DNA from: Progne subis subis
Taxonomy: Eukaryota > Chordata > Aves > Passeriformes > Hirundinidae
Direction of reading: 5' to 3'
NCBI GenBank assembly: GCA_022316685.1
Contig: JAKJHU010000056.1
Coordinates: 2,843,872-2,907,871, forward strand
Length of the DNA stretch: 64,000 nt
The notes beneath the pieces were generated by a model that was given only the letters and a program-made list of their open reading frames with translations, had not been told where the DNA came from and made no database searches. Positions 1 to 14,344 of this stretch are shown here, piece by piece. The number at the start of each line of letters is the position of its first letter. The stretch's first letter is position 1. The position numbers were made by a program, and so were the translations under genes.

Positions 1-1514
1 CCTACTTACACAAGAGGGGACGAAAACAACATTCCTTTCAGCTTTAACAAAACCAGTTGTTTCTGCAAGTTTCTGCTGCCCTGCTGTACCACAGCTGTTC
101 CAGCCTCACCGTCAGCTTTAGCCAATTGTAAGTCATCAGTTTTCAGCACACAATGCAGCTGAAGGCCAATTCTGCTGGTAGCACTGTTGGAAATGAATGA
201 TTATTTGCCCAGATCTTGTATTAACCTTTTATTTCCCTTGAATATCACCACTGAAAAAGGACAGCTCACACACTTCAAAGAGACCTGAGAAAAGAGATAG
301 CAAAAATAAAATTTTAAAAAATAAGGAGATAGGTCAGGGAAACAGGGAATAAGAAAGGTTTATAAAATGTAGCATCAAAAAAAAGGAAACAAAACTTCAA
401 CATTTTTTCCAAGCATTATCAGCATCTCAAGCCAGCTGAAGAAGGCCCTGAAAAAGAATCTCAGCAACTTCTGCTTTACATGAGCTCAGTTCCTTTCAAG
501 AAGTATGCACCCCATCAACAATAAAAGTGTGGAATGCAGGTTACCCTGAATGGAGGGAGAGAGCGTAAGCAGGTTTAGCTCCAAAGGTCACACTGTTTTA
601 GTCAAACCACCCAACATCTACCCCATCCACTTGCTCTAAACACTCTCTGCTGTACATTCAAAGTTCTAGGCAGCTGCAAGGATGACAGATGTAGCAGTCC
701 TAACTAAACATGTTAAATACTGTAAACCTGTTAAATACTGTCTTAACAACTTGGTCAGATAATTATTTTGCCTTCCTGCACATTTTCGTTCACAGTTCTG
801 CAATAAGAGATGTACAGGCTATAAAACCTATTGCTACACAAATACTTAGAACAACTTCTGTCTTAGTGAGTTGTAATTGAACAAAAATGACAGATGTTCC
901 TTTATGGCATAATTTTTTCCAAGCTAGGTTTTAGCTAAAATTAAGATTAAAAATGAAACTTTAGAAAAATATATTATTTGTCAATTAAAAATATATAATA
1001 TTGAATCACAAAGATCTGTCACTATGACTGTGAAATCTGGTAGGGTCTCCTGGTCTGTCTTGTGCTATCTCTGTGAGACTCTGCCCAACTTTGGCATAGC
1101 AATGAACCAGACAGCTGTGGGTGACATCTCAATTTCTTACTAAATTGTGCCAAGATTTAGTTTTCATCCAGAAAACCCTTGTTACCCCCTTTACATCCTC
1201 TTGCTGTTTTTCTTTTCCACTCAAGTGCCAGCTAACATTGCTGAGAGAAAGGGAAAGTCTCTTGTGCTCTCTTGCTGGTATTCCAGGCAGCTTGGAGAAC
1301 AACAAGGAATTTCAAGTCCCCAGTGCAAAGAGAAGCAATAATCTTTCCCTGAAACAAATTCCAGAAACCTGGGTAAACAACAACAGCGTGTTTAAGCTAA
1401 GCCAGGCACCTTGGTGATGATACCAAAATACTGGGCTCATTCCCTAAGAGAAACATGAGGATCTCTCATGAAACCGACTGGATGATCTGAACAAGTAGAG
1501 GAACAGAAATCAGG

Positions 1515-1550
1515 TTAATTTAATAAATTTAATTTAATTTAATTATTTTA
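1515..1550. repeat. AT-rich simple repeat, (TTTAA)n-like
   Basis: The sequence repeats TTTAA/TTAAT units over about 36 bases with small interruptions. It is a low-complexity tract within the presumed intron, with no sign of function. Confidence 0.8.
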
Positions 1551-3121
1551 GTTTAGTCCTTAATCCCTCAATTATGTCTTCAAGCACTATAATTTTGTCT
1601 AAAACTTGAGCACTCAACAGCTGGATAGAGACAAACTGAAGTGCACCTGTCTCAAAAGGTTAACTGGGAGCTGTCATGGTAATGTTGCTATGGATAAAGC
1701 ACAGTTCAAAACAGGCAGCAGGAAGCCTCCAGAACAGATAAAAAGCTTTAATCCCGTATTGATATATATATAAGCAGTGTGAAAGCTCATCTGGAATAAT
1801 GTGTGCAGTCCTGGTCATCTGCTCAGGGAAGGTTAATTCAGCTGGCAACAGGTGCAGCACCAGGCTGTTTTGATGAGGAGAGGAACAGAGAGTCTCTCTC
1901 GTGGGACGTGACTAAAGGAGCTTGGCTCGCTGGGTTCCGCAGCTGACAGCTGATAGTGTGTGTGATCCTTCTCCACCGTTACACAAGGTGCATAAACATC
2001 AACAGGGGAGAAGAGATAAAGGGCATTTTGTGGGTGCAATTAGAAAATGGAAAATTGTCGTGCATAAATTGAGGTTGGAAGTTAGGAAGGGAAAAAAGAG
2101 CGACGTTGTCAAGGAAAGCTCTAATGAGAGCAAGAAACATCACCACTTCGCAAACTGATGAAGTTTATTGCAGGGAAGGTATGGTGGCACTGCCTAAATG
2201 GTTTTCCTACAGGAGGCAGGAAATAAATGGCAAGTTAAAGAAGGCTCCTTCTTGCTTTATGCATCCCCTAGAGCAAGAAGGTAAATAAATTATAATTATT
2301 TCTAGCATTTCTTTTCTGGACTCAAGAAATCCTGATCCTCCTGTTGAGACCCAACAACTGACTGATCTCCAGAAGAAAAGCAGCTCTGATGTCTAATGAC
2401 TGAAAGATGGGGAAGGACTACAGACTCAGGAAAGGAGTCATTCTAGGTATAATGTGAGGGTTAACATAAAAAATATATGATGATTCAGAAAGGTTAATTC
2501 TGAACTGTTCTCCAGATCTAGAAAGAGTCTGGTCCACAACCTGTGGCTACATGTCAGAATGTGACCTTTTCCACGTTCAGAGTGTGATAACCATCTTCTT
2601 TGGCTACACCTGCATCTGAACATACCAGACGTGCCACAAGAAATCCTTGCTCCCTGATGCCACGGTTCCGGTCCTTCTCAAAAGCCTCAGATAAGATGTG
2701 CCCCAAGGATTATATGTAAAAAATATACATGGAAATATGGGTGTGTGCAAGCACACCCACATACACATATACATAACATGGGATACTGCCCATAAAAATG
2801 TACCATCTGCTTATTTAAGTGTTTCAAATGCCCCACATTTTGATGAAGAGCTGTATAATAACTCCAAAAGGGCATCAGAGGGATCCTACCTATGTAAACT
2901 AACCAACAAGCAGAAATTATCTTTGTAACCTACTGAACAGCCCGGGAAAACAAACAGACAAGCAAACACCGTTTCAGTGTATCTGAAAGAAATTTCTTTT
3001 TAACAGATTTGAAAGAGAAGCCCAGAAAGAGGAAGGAAGAGCTTTAAAAGTGAAATTACAAGTAAACAGGGACAGAGAAAGAAAATAAAAAAACCAACTT
3101 CCTGAAAATGGATGCGACAGG

Positions 3122-3150
3122 CCACCTAGAAATACACTAGGTGGTATTTC
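3122..3150. repeat. Interleaved small inverted repeats
   Basis: CCACCTAG at 3122-3129 is matched by its reverse complement CTAGGTGG at 3137-3144, with a 7-base loop. Overlapping it, GAAATAC at 3129-3135 is matched by GTATTTC at 3144-3150. The two stem options share bases and exclude each other. CACCTAG also resembles an E-box-like or ZEB-like core. Function is unknown and the structure may be coincidental. Confidence 0.6.
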
Positions 3151-5290
3151 CAGCACTTGAACCAGCCACCACCACAGTCCCAACTTTCACCTGTCTCAGC
3201 CACCTGGCCTATTTATTTTATCACAATTAGAAAAATCAGCCCCTCATTGGGGGAGTTCTGAACCGATGTGTCACCATCCTGGCAGGTTCAAACCACAGTT
3301 CCCACGGTGAGGGCATCCTTCCAGGACAGGCTCTTCCTCAGCTCTCCCCAGGGCTTAGGGAACAGAACAGCTCTCCAGAGGCTTCAGCTGCTGGAACTTT
3401 GGGACTCTGGTGACCTGCCTTTTCAAACAGTGGGAGTAACTTCCGCTGCTGCCCCAGCAGTGCTTTTCAGAGCCCAGAGCATGCCAAAACACTGCTTGCC
3501 CTCGCACATAACTCGAGTAACAAGAGCGCAGCTGTACTCAGGTTAAGGCAGGGCGATGCTTTCCCACCCCTTATTTAACACTGGCTTATTTCCAGCAGCC
3601 CTAACAACAGTGAATGGCAGAGAAGGGATGTTCTGTGGGGAGCCATAGGCTCACGGTCCTCTCTGATTTTGCTTCAAGTGAGTCAGATTGGCTTCGTCCA
3701 CAACAAAGCAGTAAAGGTGCTGACACAGGAGTCTGGCAACAGACCTCATCACAGGTAAACTCCTGAGCCAAGGGGAGCCACGTTATAGGTGATTTTATAC
3801 AGGGAAAGCTCCACACCGAGCCAGTGCAGAATCAGGAGTAGAGTGGGCCAAGACATCTGCAGTGCTGAATTACCTGCAATGGTCTGGCTTTAAGCATGAT
3901 GGTTTTTTAGCCTACATATAAGACTAGGGAGCCACTGAGCTCTACCTTCTAGCATGCTATAGTCTTGGACAGATCACTTCTTAAATTTTTGCTTTCCAAG
4001 CTTCACATCAGAAATAATGATACTTCCAGGGCAACATTAAATCAACCATCTCTCCTAAACATTCAGAAATTTGCAGAAGGAAGGACGTGGATGGGGCAGT
4101 GCATTAGGTTTATTATGTTGGCTCTTCCCCAGGCTTTCGAGGAGAGTTTTAAAAGAAATGCTTGGATCAAATACCCGTTCAATAAAAACCTGGATATCCT
4201 CCAAGAGTCCACTTATTTGGCAGGAGCAAATAAAGCAGGTCTCCTGGTGTTTAAGGTGTAGGTGAAACCTTGAGTGCACAGGAGGTTGATATTAGAAGGC
4301 ATGTCTTGTCTGATAAGAGCTGCAAGAGGATATCCATATGGACAACAAGATGAGACTGGGGAAAATTGGGATCTTGCATGTATCCAAAATTTGACAGTTC
4401 AGTGACTGGTGATACTTTACATTCCTGATCCAGATTAGTTAGGGCACTGATGTTACTGGGTTCACCAGGAACCAAACCAGGGCCAGTGCAGGCAGGCAAA
4501 ATGCTACAGAGGAAACTGAGTTTACATGGAATGAACAAAACCATGTTTTCCTCCAGACATAGAGAAGTAAACTTCTTGCGTTCATTCAGGATCTCACAAC
4601 AGTTTCCTTCAGAAAATGAATTTTTACTCTAAACTCTGTTCCACACTTGGCATTGTTTGTCAAAGTCCTCCCTATCATGTAGTCCAGATGAAGTAACTTC
4701 CTTGAATTCCGCCATAAATGCTCCTAGCACTGCTGAACACCAGCAAAGCACTTAGTGATTGCTGCCACAGATATCTAAGATAGCTATCTATCTGTCAGTC
4801 ATGTATGACAAAACATAACTCCTAGAGCACTTCAGGGTTTTTCATAAGCAAGTTTGTATCAGCTCCAGAGTTTACTCCACACTCTGTTCCCAGGCAAGTA
4901 ATGAACCACCCAAAGGTCAGTGGAGTGAGAGCTTGGTTTGGGCTACACACTCCCTTGAAGATGAAGAACAAAGCCATCAAGGTGTCAGGGTCAAGACTGC
5001 CATGTTTCACACTTCAGGGATATCCTTTTCCTCCTCAGCCCTGACACATGGAAGGAGCAGCACAGCTGGATCCAAGATAAAGTAAGCCTCTGGTTAGCAG
5101 GTTACACTGTTGCTCTGACTGAACTTGGCTTTAACCACCAAATCAGCTGTGTATTCTTGGGCTGGTGAGGAAATGAGATGTTCATGACCTGATTCAGAAA
5201 CTAAAGCTTTGGACAAAGTTTTAGATGAATCTGTTAATGAATTACCAGCAATAGCTGAGCTTATGTTGGACTGAATTTCTATGGTCAGCT

Positions 5291-5358
5291 TAATGAATAC
5301 ATGTACTTAGAAAAGACATTGCTGTAATGAATACATGTACTTAGAAAAGACTTTGCTG
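5291..5358. repeat. 34-bp direct tandem duplication (2 copies)
   Basis: Copy 1 (5291-5324) and copy 2 (5325-5358) are directly adjacent and identical except for one base (GACATTGCTG against GACTTTGCTG). The near identity points to a recent duplication, probably by replication slippage. It lies in presumed intron, and a third copy was not found nearby. Confidence 0.9.
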
Positions 5359-7272
5359 AGATGAACATTTGTGCTCACTCTGCTTTGAAGTTACACATAA
5401 AATACAGAAATATGTGGCACCAGTCGCATTTGCTTTACATGTAATCTCCCAACAGTAAAAAAGAGCAAGAAAATTTTAAGGCTTTTGCCAGAACATATAA
5501 TTAAATTTCCTTCCCAAAGCTATAAACTGCCTGTGAAACCCAACCAATGTGCCAGACCAAGAACTCCAAGTTCAGCCATCAGAGGAAAGTCCTGTCCCTC
5601 CACCAATGTCACAGATCTTTTTCTGAGCAGTTCTGTAAAGTGACACAGCATTAGATTCACAGACAGCTGTGCTGAAAGGCCTGAGAAACAGAATATCCTA
5701 GAGAGAAAAATAGGAAATTTTAAGGCCTATTTTTAATTAATTACCAGATGGAAATAAACCTTTCTTGGAACTTCTGGAAGTTTCTCAGAAAAGTCAACCT
5801 TTTCAAACTGGCCTTGTGTACAAATTAGGACAGATAAAAGAAGGGTTTTTTTCTATTATGATATCATTATGATATTATGAAATCATGATAAATTCTGAGA
5901 TAGTGCTTAGAAAAGAAAACAACATTAACTAAATCACCATGATCACTGCACCAACAAAAACATCTAGGCAAGTACGTGTACTACACATAAAACCCCCTCA
6001 TATACAATGCAAACATGGACAAAACAGCTTGAATTCTCAGCTTGAGCACAAAGGCATACTTTATTTAAATGACTGTTATAAATCCTTAAAAAGTACAGGA
6101 CTTAGCTTGATAATTGTCTCTTCATCTCATACAGTCACCAAACCCCTACATAAACAAAATATGGTCTGTCAGGTTTCTGTTTGGCCTTTTTGCATTCTGT
6201 CTCTACAATGGGGATGTGAAAGAGAAAGGCTGAACATATTTATTCTGGTCTGGGCATCTGCCCAAAAGTAAAAGAGATTATTTTAGGTTTCCTGGCTCAC
6301 AGTGAGTTCAGTCTCTTACCTGCCTCCCCATTTTAGACCACAGCTACAGAATTAGAGCTGTAACACAATCAGAATAGCAGAGAGGGTGCATCATAGCATT
6401 AGCCATAAATGTTACCACTGTACCCAGGTTTCACTCCCCCATCTCCATCACAGCTCTCTGACATCAAACACTTCGCACTATCCTCTCATATGTGGTAAGA
6501 CTTGTGGTAAGCAGAGCTGTAAAATTTTTGTGCAAGGAGAGAAAGCTCTCAGCAGAACAACCAGAAGAGACCTGGTTGTTTGTTAAATTGACTTATTGCA
6601 AAATCAAAACCAAAAATACTGATATTTTGGTACCCATTCATGAGATACTTCTGGTACACCATATTTTGCTCATTTATACTTTATACACTCACAAGCTTTA
6701 GGTGGCTCCTTCTCCCATCCCTCTAAGCTGCACAGAGCCATAGTGAAATCCTAATATTCCATCCCATGCAGGAAGAGTTTCTCCAGTTCCAACCCCACTG
6801 TCCATAACAGCTCTAGTGACAGGGAAAATGTTTCTGCTAAGGCAAGTAACACCAGAATGGCACTTAGTATTATCTAGGGGGGAGCAGCTCAGAAAGCTGG
6901 AAATCTTCCTCCAGCAGGTTCAGCTGCTCCATGCTCTGCACTGAACTCGTTACCTAAGCCATATAAAATCATTTTTAAATCCCCTAAAACGCTAATTGTG
7001 GGAATCCTCCAAAAAACAGCAGGAACCTTGTGGCACACATTAGTGTTAAGTACTCCACCTGTGAGCAAAGTCACCAAAATTCTAAAAAACAAGATATTCA
7101 CCCCTAAAGTTTGCCCACATCTCAGGAATGTAAACAAATCTAAAAATCTTTCCCATAAAGACTCAATACATAATTCTGTGAGCCTGATTTCTTCATATTT
7201 TGTGGTAGGTTTCAGAAACTCTAGAGATAGCAGCTAGTGCTTTTGGCTCAGGGAATACTGCACAGGGAATAT

Positions 7273-7462
7273 CCACAGAATCACAGAACAGGTCAGGTTG
7301 GAAGGTACCACAGAGGGACATCTGGTCTAACACCCCTGCTCAAGCAGGGTCATCCTAGAGCACATGGCACAGGATTGGGTCCAGATGGTCCTGGAATACC
7401 TCCAGTGAGGGAGACTACACACCCTCTCTGGAAAATCTGTCCCAGTGTGTTGTCACCTGCAC
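7273..7462 (-). mobile_element. CR1 LINE fragment, 3' end
   Basis: The left edge reads ACAGAATCACAGAAC, the reverse complement of the CR1 3' terminal octamer array. It is followed by the usual CR1 sequence (reverse complement) with GGTTGGAAGG, a run about hundreds of base pairs of 3' UTR-type sequence, and a truncation at about 7462. The element is on the minus strand, 5'-truncated, about 190 bp long and without coding capacity. CR1 is the dominant LINE family in birds. Confidence 0.9.
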
Positions 7463-9962
7463 AATAATGAAGTTTCAATAAAGAATATTACTTGTGTGGA
7501 GGTTACAGTGGCTTTTGGAAATCACAGCATTACAAAAATAGGAGGACATAATAAAGAGAAACCTGATGTGAAAAGTGGAAGACTGGGAAGAAGGCAGAGA
7601 AACTGAGATCTTCTGGCAACGTGCTCAGAATCAGCCTTAGTCAGTAAAGATGTTCAGGAAACTACTGTGAAATGAAGATCCCAGCCCAGTGCCAGAAGTC
7701 AGATTTCCACACTACAATGATAAATATTTTCAGTGGTAATTGCTGGGAGGCCAGTCCTGACTGACAAAATAGAAGGGCCACAACGGACTGTTGTGATGAA
7801 TTTCATAGGATGAACTCAATTTTCACTCTCACCCCCGACCAGTCCTTACAGCTGTCCTTGTTATAACTTTCACAGCATTGAATTTACATATTTTTAACTA
7901 AAAAGGGACCAATCTAACTGCTTGCATGCTATCTTTCTGCATTGTCACTTTTCTGCAATGCTATCAGTAATCATTTTTCTACTGTTAAATAGTTTTCCAT
8001 CTCCCTCTTTCCATTTAAAGCGCACTTTGGCATAATCAGAGTTCTTTTCAATCAGTCCTGGTAAGAACATATCTCCGTCTTGGAGAAAAAGCAATTGCAT
8101 TGGCATGATCAAGTTACTAATGACAGATCCATTATATAATCAGCAAATTGGTGTTTCTACTGGCTATTCCCTTTCCTCTTGCCTCCATTATAGTTCTCAG
8201 CTCAGTCAGACATTTGCAATTCATTTAGTAAATGGACAAAGTAAGCATTTGGATTTTTACCAGTTGTGTTGCATTGTGCTGATTACTACTTGAAGCTGTT
8301 GCATCTCACTGCAGAAATATCTGCTTTTCAGCATAGGTAGGATGATCCTTCAGGCACAGGTGAACATGCAAGTGCCCTGTGCATCACTTGTGTTTTCTGC
8401 TTCCTTGATGGAAAAAACTTTTCCTTCTTCAGGGGATGAGGAAGCCCAGCATGGGCTGGTAGCTCTCTCTCTCAGTTTAGGAAGTTTTTCTCATGGACTG
8501 AGATCAAAGCCAGTGTCTCTCTGAGCTCTGGACTGGGGTCTCAGAGCCCCCTGCCCAGGTCTCTGACACTCCAGGGCAACTAAAGGAATGCCCTGGACTC
8601 CAACATCTCTGTACAAAAATTCCCACTGTGTAGTGAAACACAAGTCTACTAATTTTACTTTATGAATCTCACTAAACTTACTAACTTCATTTTCAGTGGC
8701 TCATAACCCCATATGGCTTTCATTCTATGGAGTAAATGGGCCATTTTCAGGCTCATCCTGCCAAAAGCTCATCTCTTCATCACTGTCTTTACCTCTTGTG
8801 TTTCTGAGTTTAAGGAAATTACATTATAGATATTTCTGCACAACAGTTCTCAAGAGGAAATTCTGTTTTGTCACTATAAAGAACCCTCCCCCACCCCAGT
8901 CACACATGTAATTTTATTTTACTTATTTTGTACAGTTGATCTGGAAATCACTCCACCCTGCTTTGGATTAGAGTACACAGTATGGAAGAGAGTTACTTAG
9001 ATATTTAACTCTACTTCACCAGGATATAATTTGAAATGCCACTGCCATGTTACATTAATAATTAAGTAATTCAAGTTTTCCATTTCCCATATTTAGGCAA
9101 TATCAAATAACCAGAACCAAAAAGTAACAGATAATTTCAAGCTAGCTCAGCAGAAAAATGCAACTACCTGTTACAATTTAAGGTTGCTGAAGTCCACAAC
9201 CCCAAGTAGCCAAAGAAGTCTCTAGAGGTAAATAAATAAAAAAAGAAACCTTCTAAAATTAACTGGCAGGGGCAGACTAAAGCAGAGGATTCCTGTCGTG
9301 GGAGTTCTCCGGCGCTACATTTACATTCCCAGTAAGCAAGTCCAGGCATATTTGTTTTTATACATTTGTTTCCACACCAAGACACATTTCCATTCCCCCC
9401 TCCCTTCTTCTGCTTTTGTGTTCCATCATCCACACCAACAATTAGTGGAAGTGCCGGGCTGTGCCTGTTCACATTGTTCCCAGACTTTTCTCTCCCCCAG
9501 TGAGCTCTGAAGACCATGCATTATTTGATATGACATGACTTGAAGGCCTTCTACAGCAATGGATGCATGCAGGGAAGCAGACAGAGGCAAGGAAAAAGTT
9601 AGCCCTGGTCACATCTGGGACAGTAGGACGCAAGTCACTGTGTGTTAATCCCTTAGCACAATAGCCCAGGTGATAGAACTTTAAATTACTTAAGTCTTGT
9701 AAACAAAAACCCACCAGAAATCAAAACAGCCTAAAGGTCAAGCTCGTTGCTCTGTTTGTTTTGTGACAGGAAAACACAGGATATGCATAGCACGGGGTTA
9801 TCCCCTGAAATACTTAAACATCTATTTTATTTTCCATCACAGCTCGTTTCTCATTGCACCATGAGCAATTTGCCAGCTTGCCTATACACACTGAATGTAT
9901 TGAGTTTAGAGCAAACAGCCGTACACAGGGCAGCTTCCCTCCACACACCGAGGCTCTGCTCA

Positions 9963-10708
9963 CCACAGAATCACAAAATGCGCTGAGTTGGGAGGGACCC
10001 ACAAGGATCATCAAGTCCAACCCCTGGCCCTGTACAGAACATCCCCAAGAGTCAAACCATGTGACCAAGGGTGTTGTCCAAACACTTCTTGAACTCTGTC
10101 AGGTTTGGTGCTGTGACCACTGCCCTGGGGAGCCTGCTCCCGTGCCCAGCAACCCTCTGGGTGAAGAACCTTTCTCTAATGTCCAACCTAAACCTCCCCT
10201 GCTGCATCTTCAGGCCATTCCCTCAGATCCTGTCACTGCTCACCAGAAAGAAGAGATCAGTGCCTGTCCCTCCTCTTCCCCTCACAAGGAAGCTGTAGCT
10301 GCACTGAGGTCTCCCCTCAATCTCCTCCAGGCTGAACAGACCAAGTGCCCTCACACCTCCTCACACCACTTCTTCTCAAAGCCCCTTCATCATCTTTGCT
10401 GCCCTCCTTTGGATGGTCTTTAATGTTTTAATGCCTTTCTTGTCATGTGGCTCCCAAAACTACCACCAGGACTCGAGGTGAGGCCACCCCAGCCCAGAGC
10501 AGAGCGGGACAATGCCCTCCTTGCCCAGCTGCCAATGCTGGGCCTGATGCCCCCCATGACTCCAGGGCACTGCTGACTGACGTTCAGCTCGGACCCCCAG
10601 GTCCCTTTCTGTGGCACTGCTTTCCAGCCTCTCATTCCCTACATCCAGGGCTGCCCCAGCCCAGGTGCAGAGTCTGGTACCTTCTCTTGTTGAACTTTAT
10701 ATGGTTGG
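9963..10708 (-). mobile_element. CR1 LINE fragment, longest in the window
   Basis: About 745 bp of CR1 in reverse orientation. It begins with CACAGAATCACAAAATG (the 3' tail, reversed) and runs through stretches found in most avian CR1 copies, such as GAGTTGGGAGGGACCC, CTGGGTGAAGAACC and CTCCTCCAGGCTGAACAG. It covers the 3' UTR and probably the end of the reverse-transcriptase reading frame, and is 5'-truncated. An antisense open frame of 189 codons crosses its left edge but is a by-product of the GC-rich repeat. The copy looks old and inactive. Confidence 0.93.
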
Positions 10709-11532
10709 TAAGGACTTGGGTCTTTACCTGTTTTGTAAATGAACCTAGTCAGGTGCACAGAATATGATAAAATACAAAGGAACCTACTGCCCTCTGAAAA
10801 TGATCTTTCAGAAATACATAGTTAATATCTTCTCTCACTTTGCTGCTGAAGTTGAGAGATTTGATTTTATCTTTCTTCCAAGAGAAGGTGATCGATCCCC
10901 AGACACACATCCCCAGATTTCAGCCTGTGTGTCCCAGCTCTCATCCATTAAAGTGCAAGTAATGATCAATGCCATTGATCTTACAGCCTTTGCTTTTACA
11001 TGTATGTCTCCTTCCTGGTTACTTCAACCCAAATCCTTCTGCTCCATAAACATGCTGACAAAAAGATTTATGCAGATTATGGCAACGAAATGTATTTTTT
11101 TAATTTTTAAATATTTTTATTTGAAAGTAAATTTGAAATAACTACCCACAGAGAGCATGAACACATTAACTGCCTACAGTAGCTCACAAAACTTTTAAAG
11201 TTTACTCCTGTAAAAAACACATAAAGCAAAAATCCTCTCACAATTCTCAGTGATCACAGCCTTTGCTCAAGTTACATTGAAAAGAAATTTCTTTTTGAAG
11301 TCTTTATCACATGCGATACTGGTCCCTCTCAGTCAAACATAAGACAAACATACACAGACTTTATTATGTGTCACAACAGATTGCAATGCACCAAGTATCA
11401 GTATTAGTTTCAGTCTTTATCATCAGGAGAACAGCTGCTATTTATCTCTTCCCAAATTACTTCCTAGTAATTTCTTCTCTTCCTACTTTCAATCTCTGTT
11501 CCATTGAAATAAAAACCAATTTCTGATATTAT

Positions 11533-11603
11533 TTTTGTAGGGGTTTTTTTTGTTTGTTTTTGGTTTTTTGTTTTGTTTTGTTTTGTTGATTTGTTTGTTT
11601 CTT
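11533..11603. repeat. T-rich (GTTTT)n low-complexity tract
   Basis: About 70 bases of runs of T separated by single or double G, including consecutive TTTTG units. It is a simple low-complexity repeat in presumed intron. Confidence 0.85.
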
Positions 11604-14036
11604 CCATTTTAGCTATTGGGCATAAGAGAATATTACTGGAAGTGGAAAAGTAGGAAAGTGGCTTATTTGTAATGCAGGTATAAATAGCAAAGAGGGAAGA
11701 ATGGCACTTGGAAAATTTGAAAGATATAAAGCTTAATTTTCAACTGTAATTAAGGATATCCTGATGCAAATGGACTGGCAGGATCTTCGAATACTGTGGA
11801 AGAACCTAAGATGCCCAAAATTCCTTTGAAAATCTCATCTCTTTGAGCTACTAGCCTTCTTAGCACCTATTTTCTTTTCTCAAGGCTTAAATCTTGTGAA
11901 TGACATTTCAAGTAAACTTGAGTCATCTGTTTGCAGATTTTTGGATCTGAGACTACAGACAGATGGGCATCAAAAGCAAGTGAGTTACCAAGGCTTACCA
12001 AGTCACCACTCATTTTATCTGACAATGAAAATAAAACAAATTGGTTAAGTAGGAAGGCGTTGTAAGGCAACATGCTTTGTTCAGCATTGCAGGAGGATGG
12101 GAGGATGCACACAATCTGCTGGGAAATCCAGCTGGGGAACAGCAGCTTCCCTTGCCTTGGAAAAAGGTTGAGGTCCACCAGGACAACTGGGTGAAGAACA
12201 GTTTTGTCTGACTAAGTGATGGCGATGAGCCTGTTCCAGCACGTGGTTAAGTAAGATGCTGCCTCTTTTACTGACTCCAGTGTTTTACAGCTGAAAATCA
12301 GAAGAGTTCCATTAACAGCAACTTTTACTTGCCAATTGATGACATGTTCACAGATCTGCAGCAGTGAAAAGAGCCAGAACTCTTAGTACAATACAGGAAA
12401 AAAAAAAAATAATTGAAGTAATTGCACTTTTTGAATTACTGGATTTACTTTACAAAGAAAAATGCTGGCATGTACTCTCCTGCCTCTGCACAGCTAAAAG
12501 CATGTAGAGTCACTCTAAAACACATACAAAAATATAAGGAAAAATGTATAATTAATCATCACCCAACTAAAAGAAATCAAATTAGTATTTACATTGAATA
12601 TCAAGTCACTAAATAAAGAGCAAAGAGAACAGCTGAATAACATCCACCTCTGATTCTTTTCAGGCCATAAACTTTATGTTTATTCATAAAGTTGGGTCAG
12701 CTTTTCAAATGGCAGAATTTCCCCATTTTCCCATAAAAATGTAGAGTTGATCTAGGATTAATGGAAGGAGTATCAAAGAATGATGTTGAGACCATGCTGG
12801 TATTGTCTTTTCTTGCTCTAGCTGGCAGCAGCACTAGAGAATGCCCAGCTCCAGCAACTGGAAGAACAAGTCAGTGCAATTCAGGAAAGGAGACAGAATG
12901 CCAGCAAACTCTTTGGGGACTGCTGCAGATTGAACATGGCTGGTAAAAAGCTGTTTCAGGTGCACCCAAACTCCATTTTCCTGACAACGTAGATGATTAC
13001 ATGTGAAATAGCTGTAGATGCCTTGTTTCAAGAATTCTACAACTGACGTGCCACCAGCCATACAGAAAATAAAAGACTAACATTGCACAGCTTTCAACAA
13101 CCACATGAACCACATGGAGGACGTGATAATCAGGCACACTCACTGGTACCACTTTTGATAAATTAGTCTCCTCTAATTTATCTAATATCCTCAATCCTTG
13201 GTCTTCCTGATCAGGCTGCCAAGAGTCCTAATGGTGTTATTTTAAGACACGGCATGACTGTCTGTCGACATTAGACTGGAATCCCTTCACTTCACACCTA
13301 TTCTCAAAAAAGCAAAAGGAAAAATACTTCCCATGGCTGCTGCCTTAGGTTAATGTTATACATGGATCTGACTCAGGTTGAGCTCGTACATGGATCCTTA
13401 CAGAACAAATACTATAGGAAGAAGGTTTGGCTTATGGTTAAGTTAAGGGAACTGGGTCTGAAAACTTCAGGAGGCCAACAGTCACATTCCTATACAACAT
13501 GGGAAAAGTTGCTTAAACTCCAGCCATCTCCTTGAATATCAGGGATGAAGTTTCTTTGCAGCTCCTCCACCCAATACAATCTGTCAAGGCTTTAAATTTT
13601 TCAGAGAGTTTGTCTTTACTAACATATGCCCAGACATTGAACAGCATTCAGTCATGGATGGAAAGAAGATCCCACAAGCTGTTTTGGTGTTTCAGTGTTG
13701 GCACACTGACACATTAAAAGTCAGTTCTTTGTGGACCTCAAGCCTCAACCATTCATCAATGCACAGCTTACACCTCCTCTGCCCTCAGGCCATACAGCAG
13801 ACAGAGACTCAGACTGCTGAGGATTTAGTGCTCTTATCCCTGAACTATCTTTCCTCACACTTCTTGGTTTAGATCACACTTCCAACATATGATTAATACT
13901 CAGTAACAGCAAATCCCCCTCTAATGAATTTATGCAAAAGGAATGACAACGCATGATGAAAACCACATTCCAGAAGATGCAATGATCTACTGAGAAGCTG
14001 GCAAGCTCATACACATGGTAACACTGACTAAGCACC

Positions 14037-14060
14037 TTTTTTTTTTTTTTTTTTTTTTTT
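14037..14060. repeat. Poly-T tract (24 bases)
   Basis: Twenty-four consecutive T, followed by a pyrimidine-rich segment (ACCTCTTCCTTACTC). Read on the minus strand it is a purine-rich stretch leading into poly-A. I saw no target-site duplication or recognisable retrocopy body beside it, so it is annotated only as a mononucleotide tract. Confidence 0.9.
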
Positions 14061-14344
14061 ACCTCTTCCTTACTCTTCCTTCCTTTCTCAAGTCTTGTTG
14101 GGACTATTGTGCTTCCAGTATTGATACCCATCTCACAGAATCCTTTTCCCAGAAGTCTCTACACTCCTTCCAGCCAAATTCAATTTCACTCCTCAGACTG
14201 GCTCTATGCCTTTGGAACAAGATCCAACCAACTGTGGAGTTCAATTCCACGTGCCTGTGTAGTGGCTGAACAATAGTCTGTCTCCAGGAACTTTCACTTG
14301 CTCGAATGTGTTCCATCAGAGCAGTGAAACTGGGGAGTTTCTAT

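Noticed and set aside
3268..3546. 92-codon plus-strand frame in a slightly GC-richer patch
   Set aside because: No good splice pair, no conserved-looking domain, and the length fits chance for that composition.
9854..10423. 189-codon plus-strand frame
   Set aside because: Lies mostly over a CR1 in reverse orientation. It is the antisense of the repeat, and similar frames recur in other CR1 copies.
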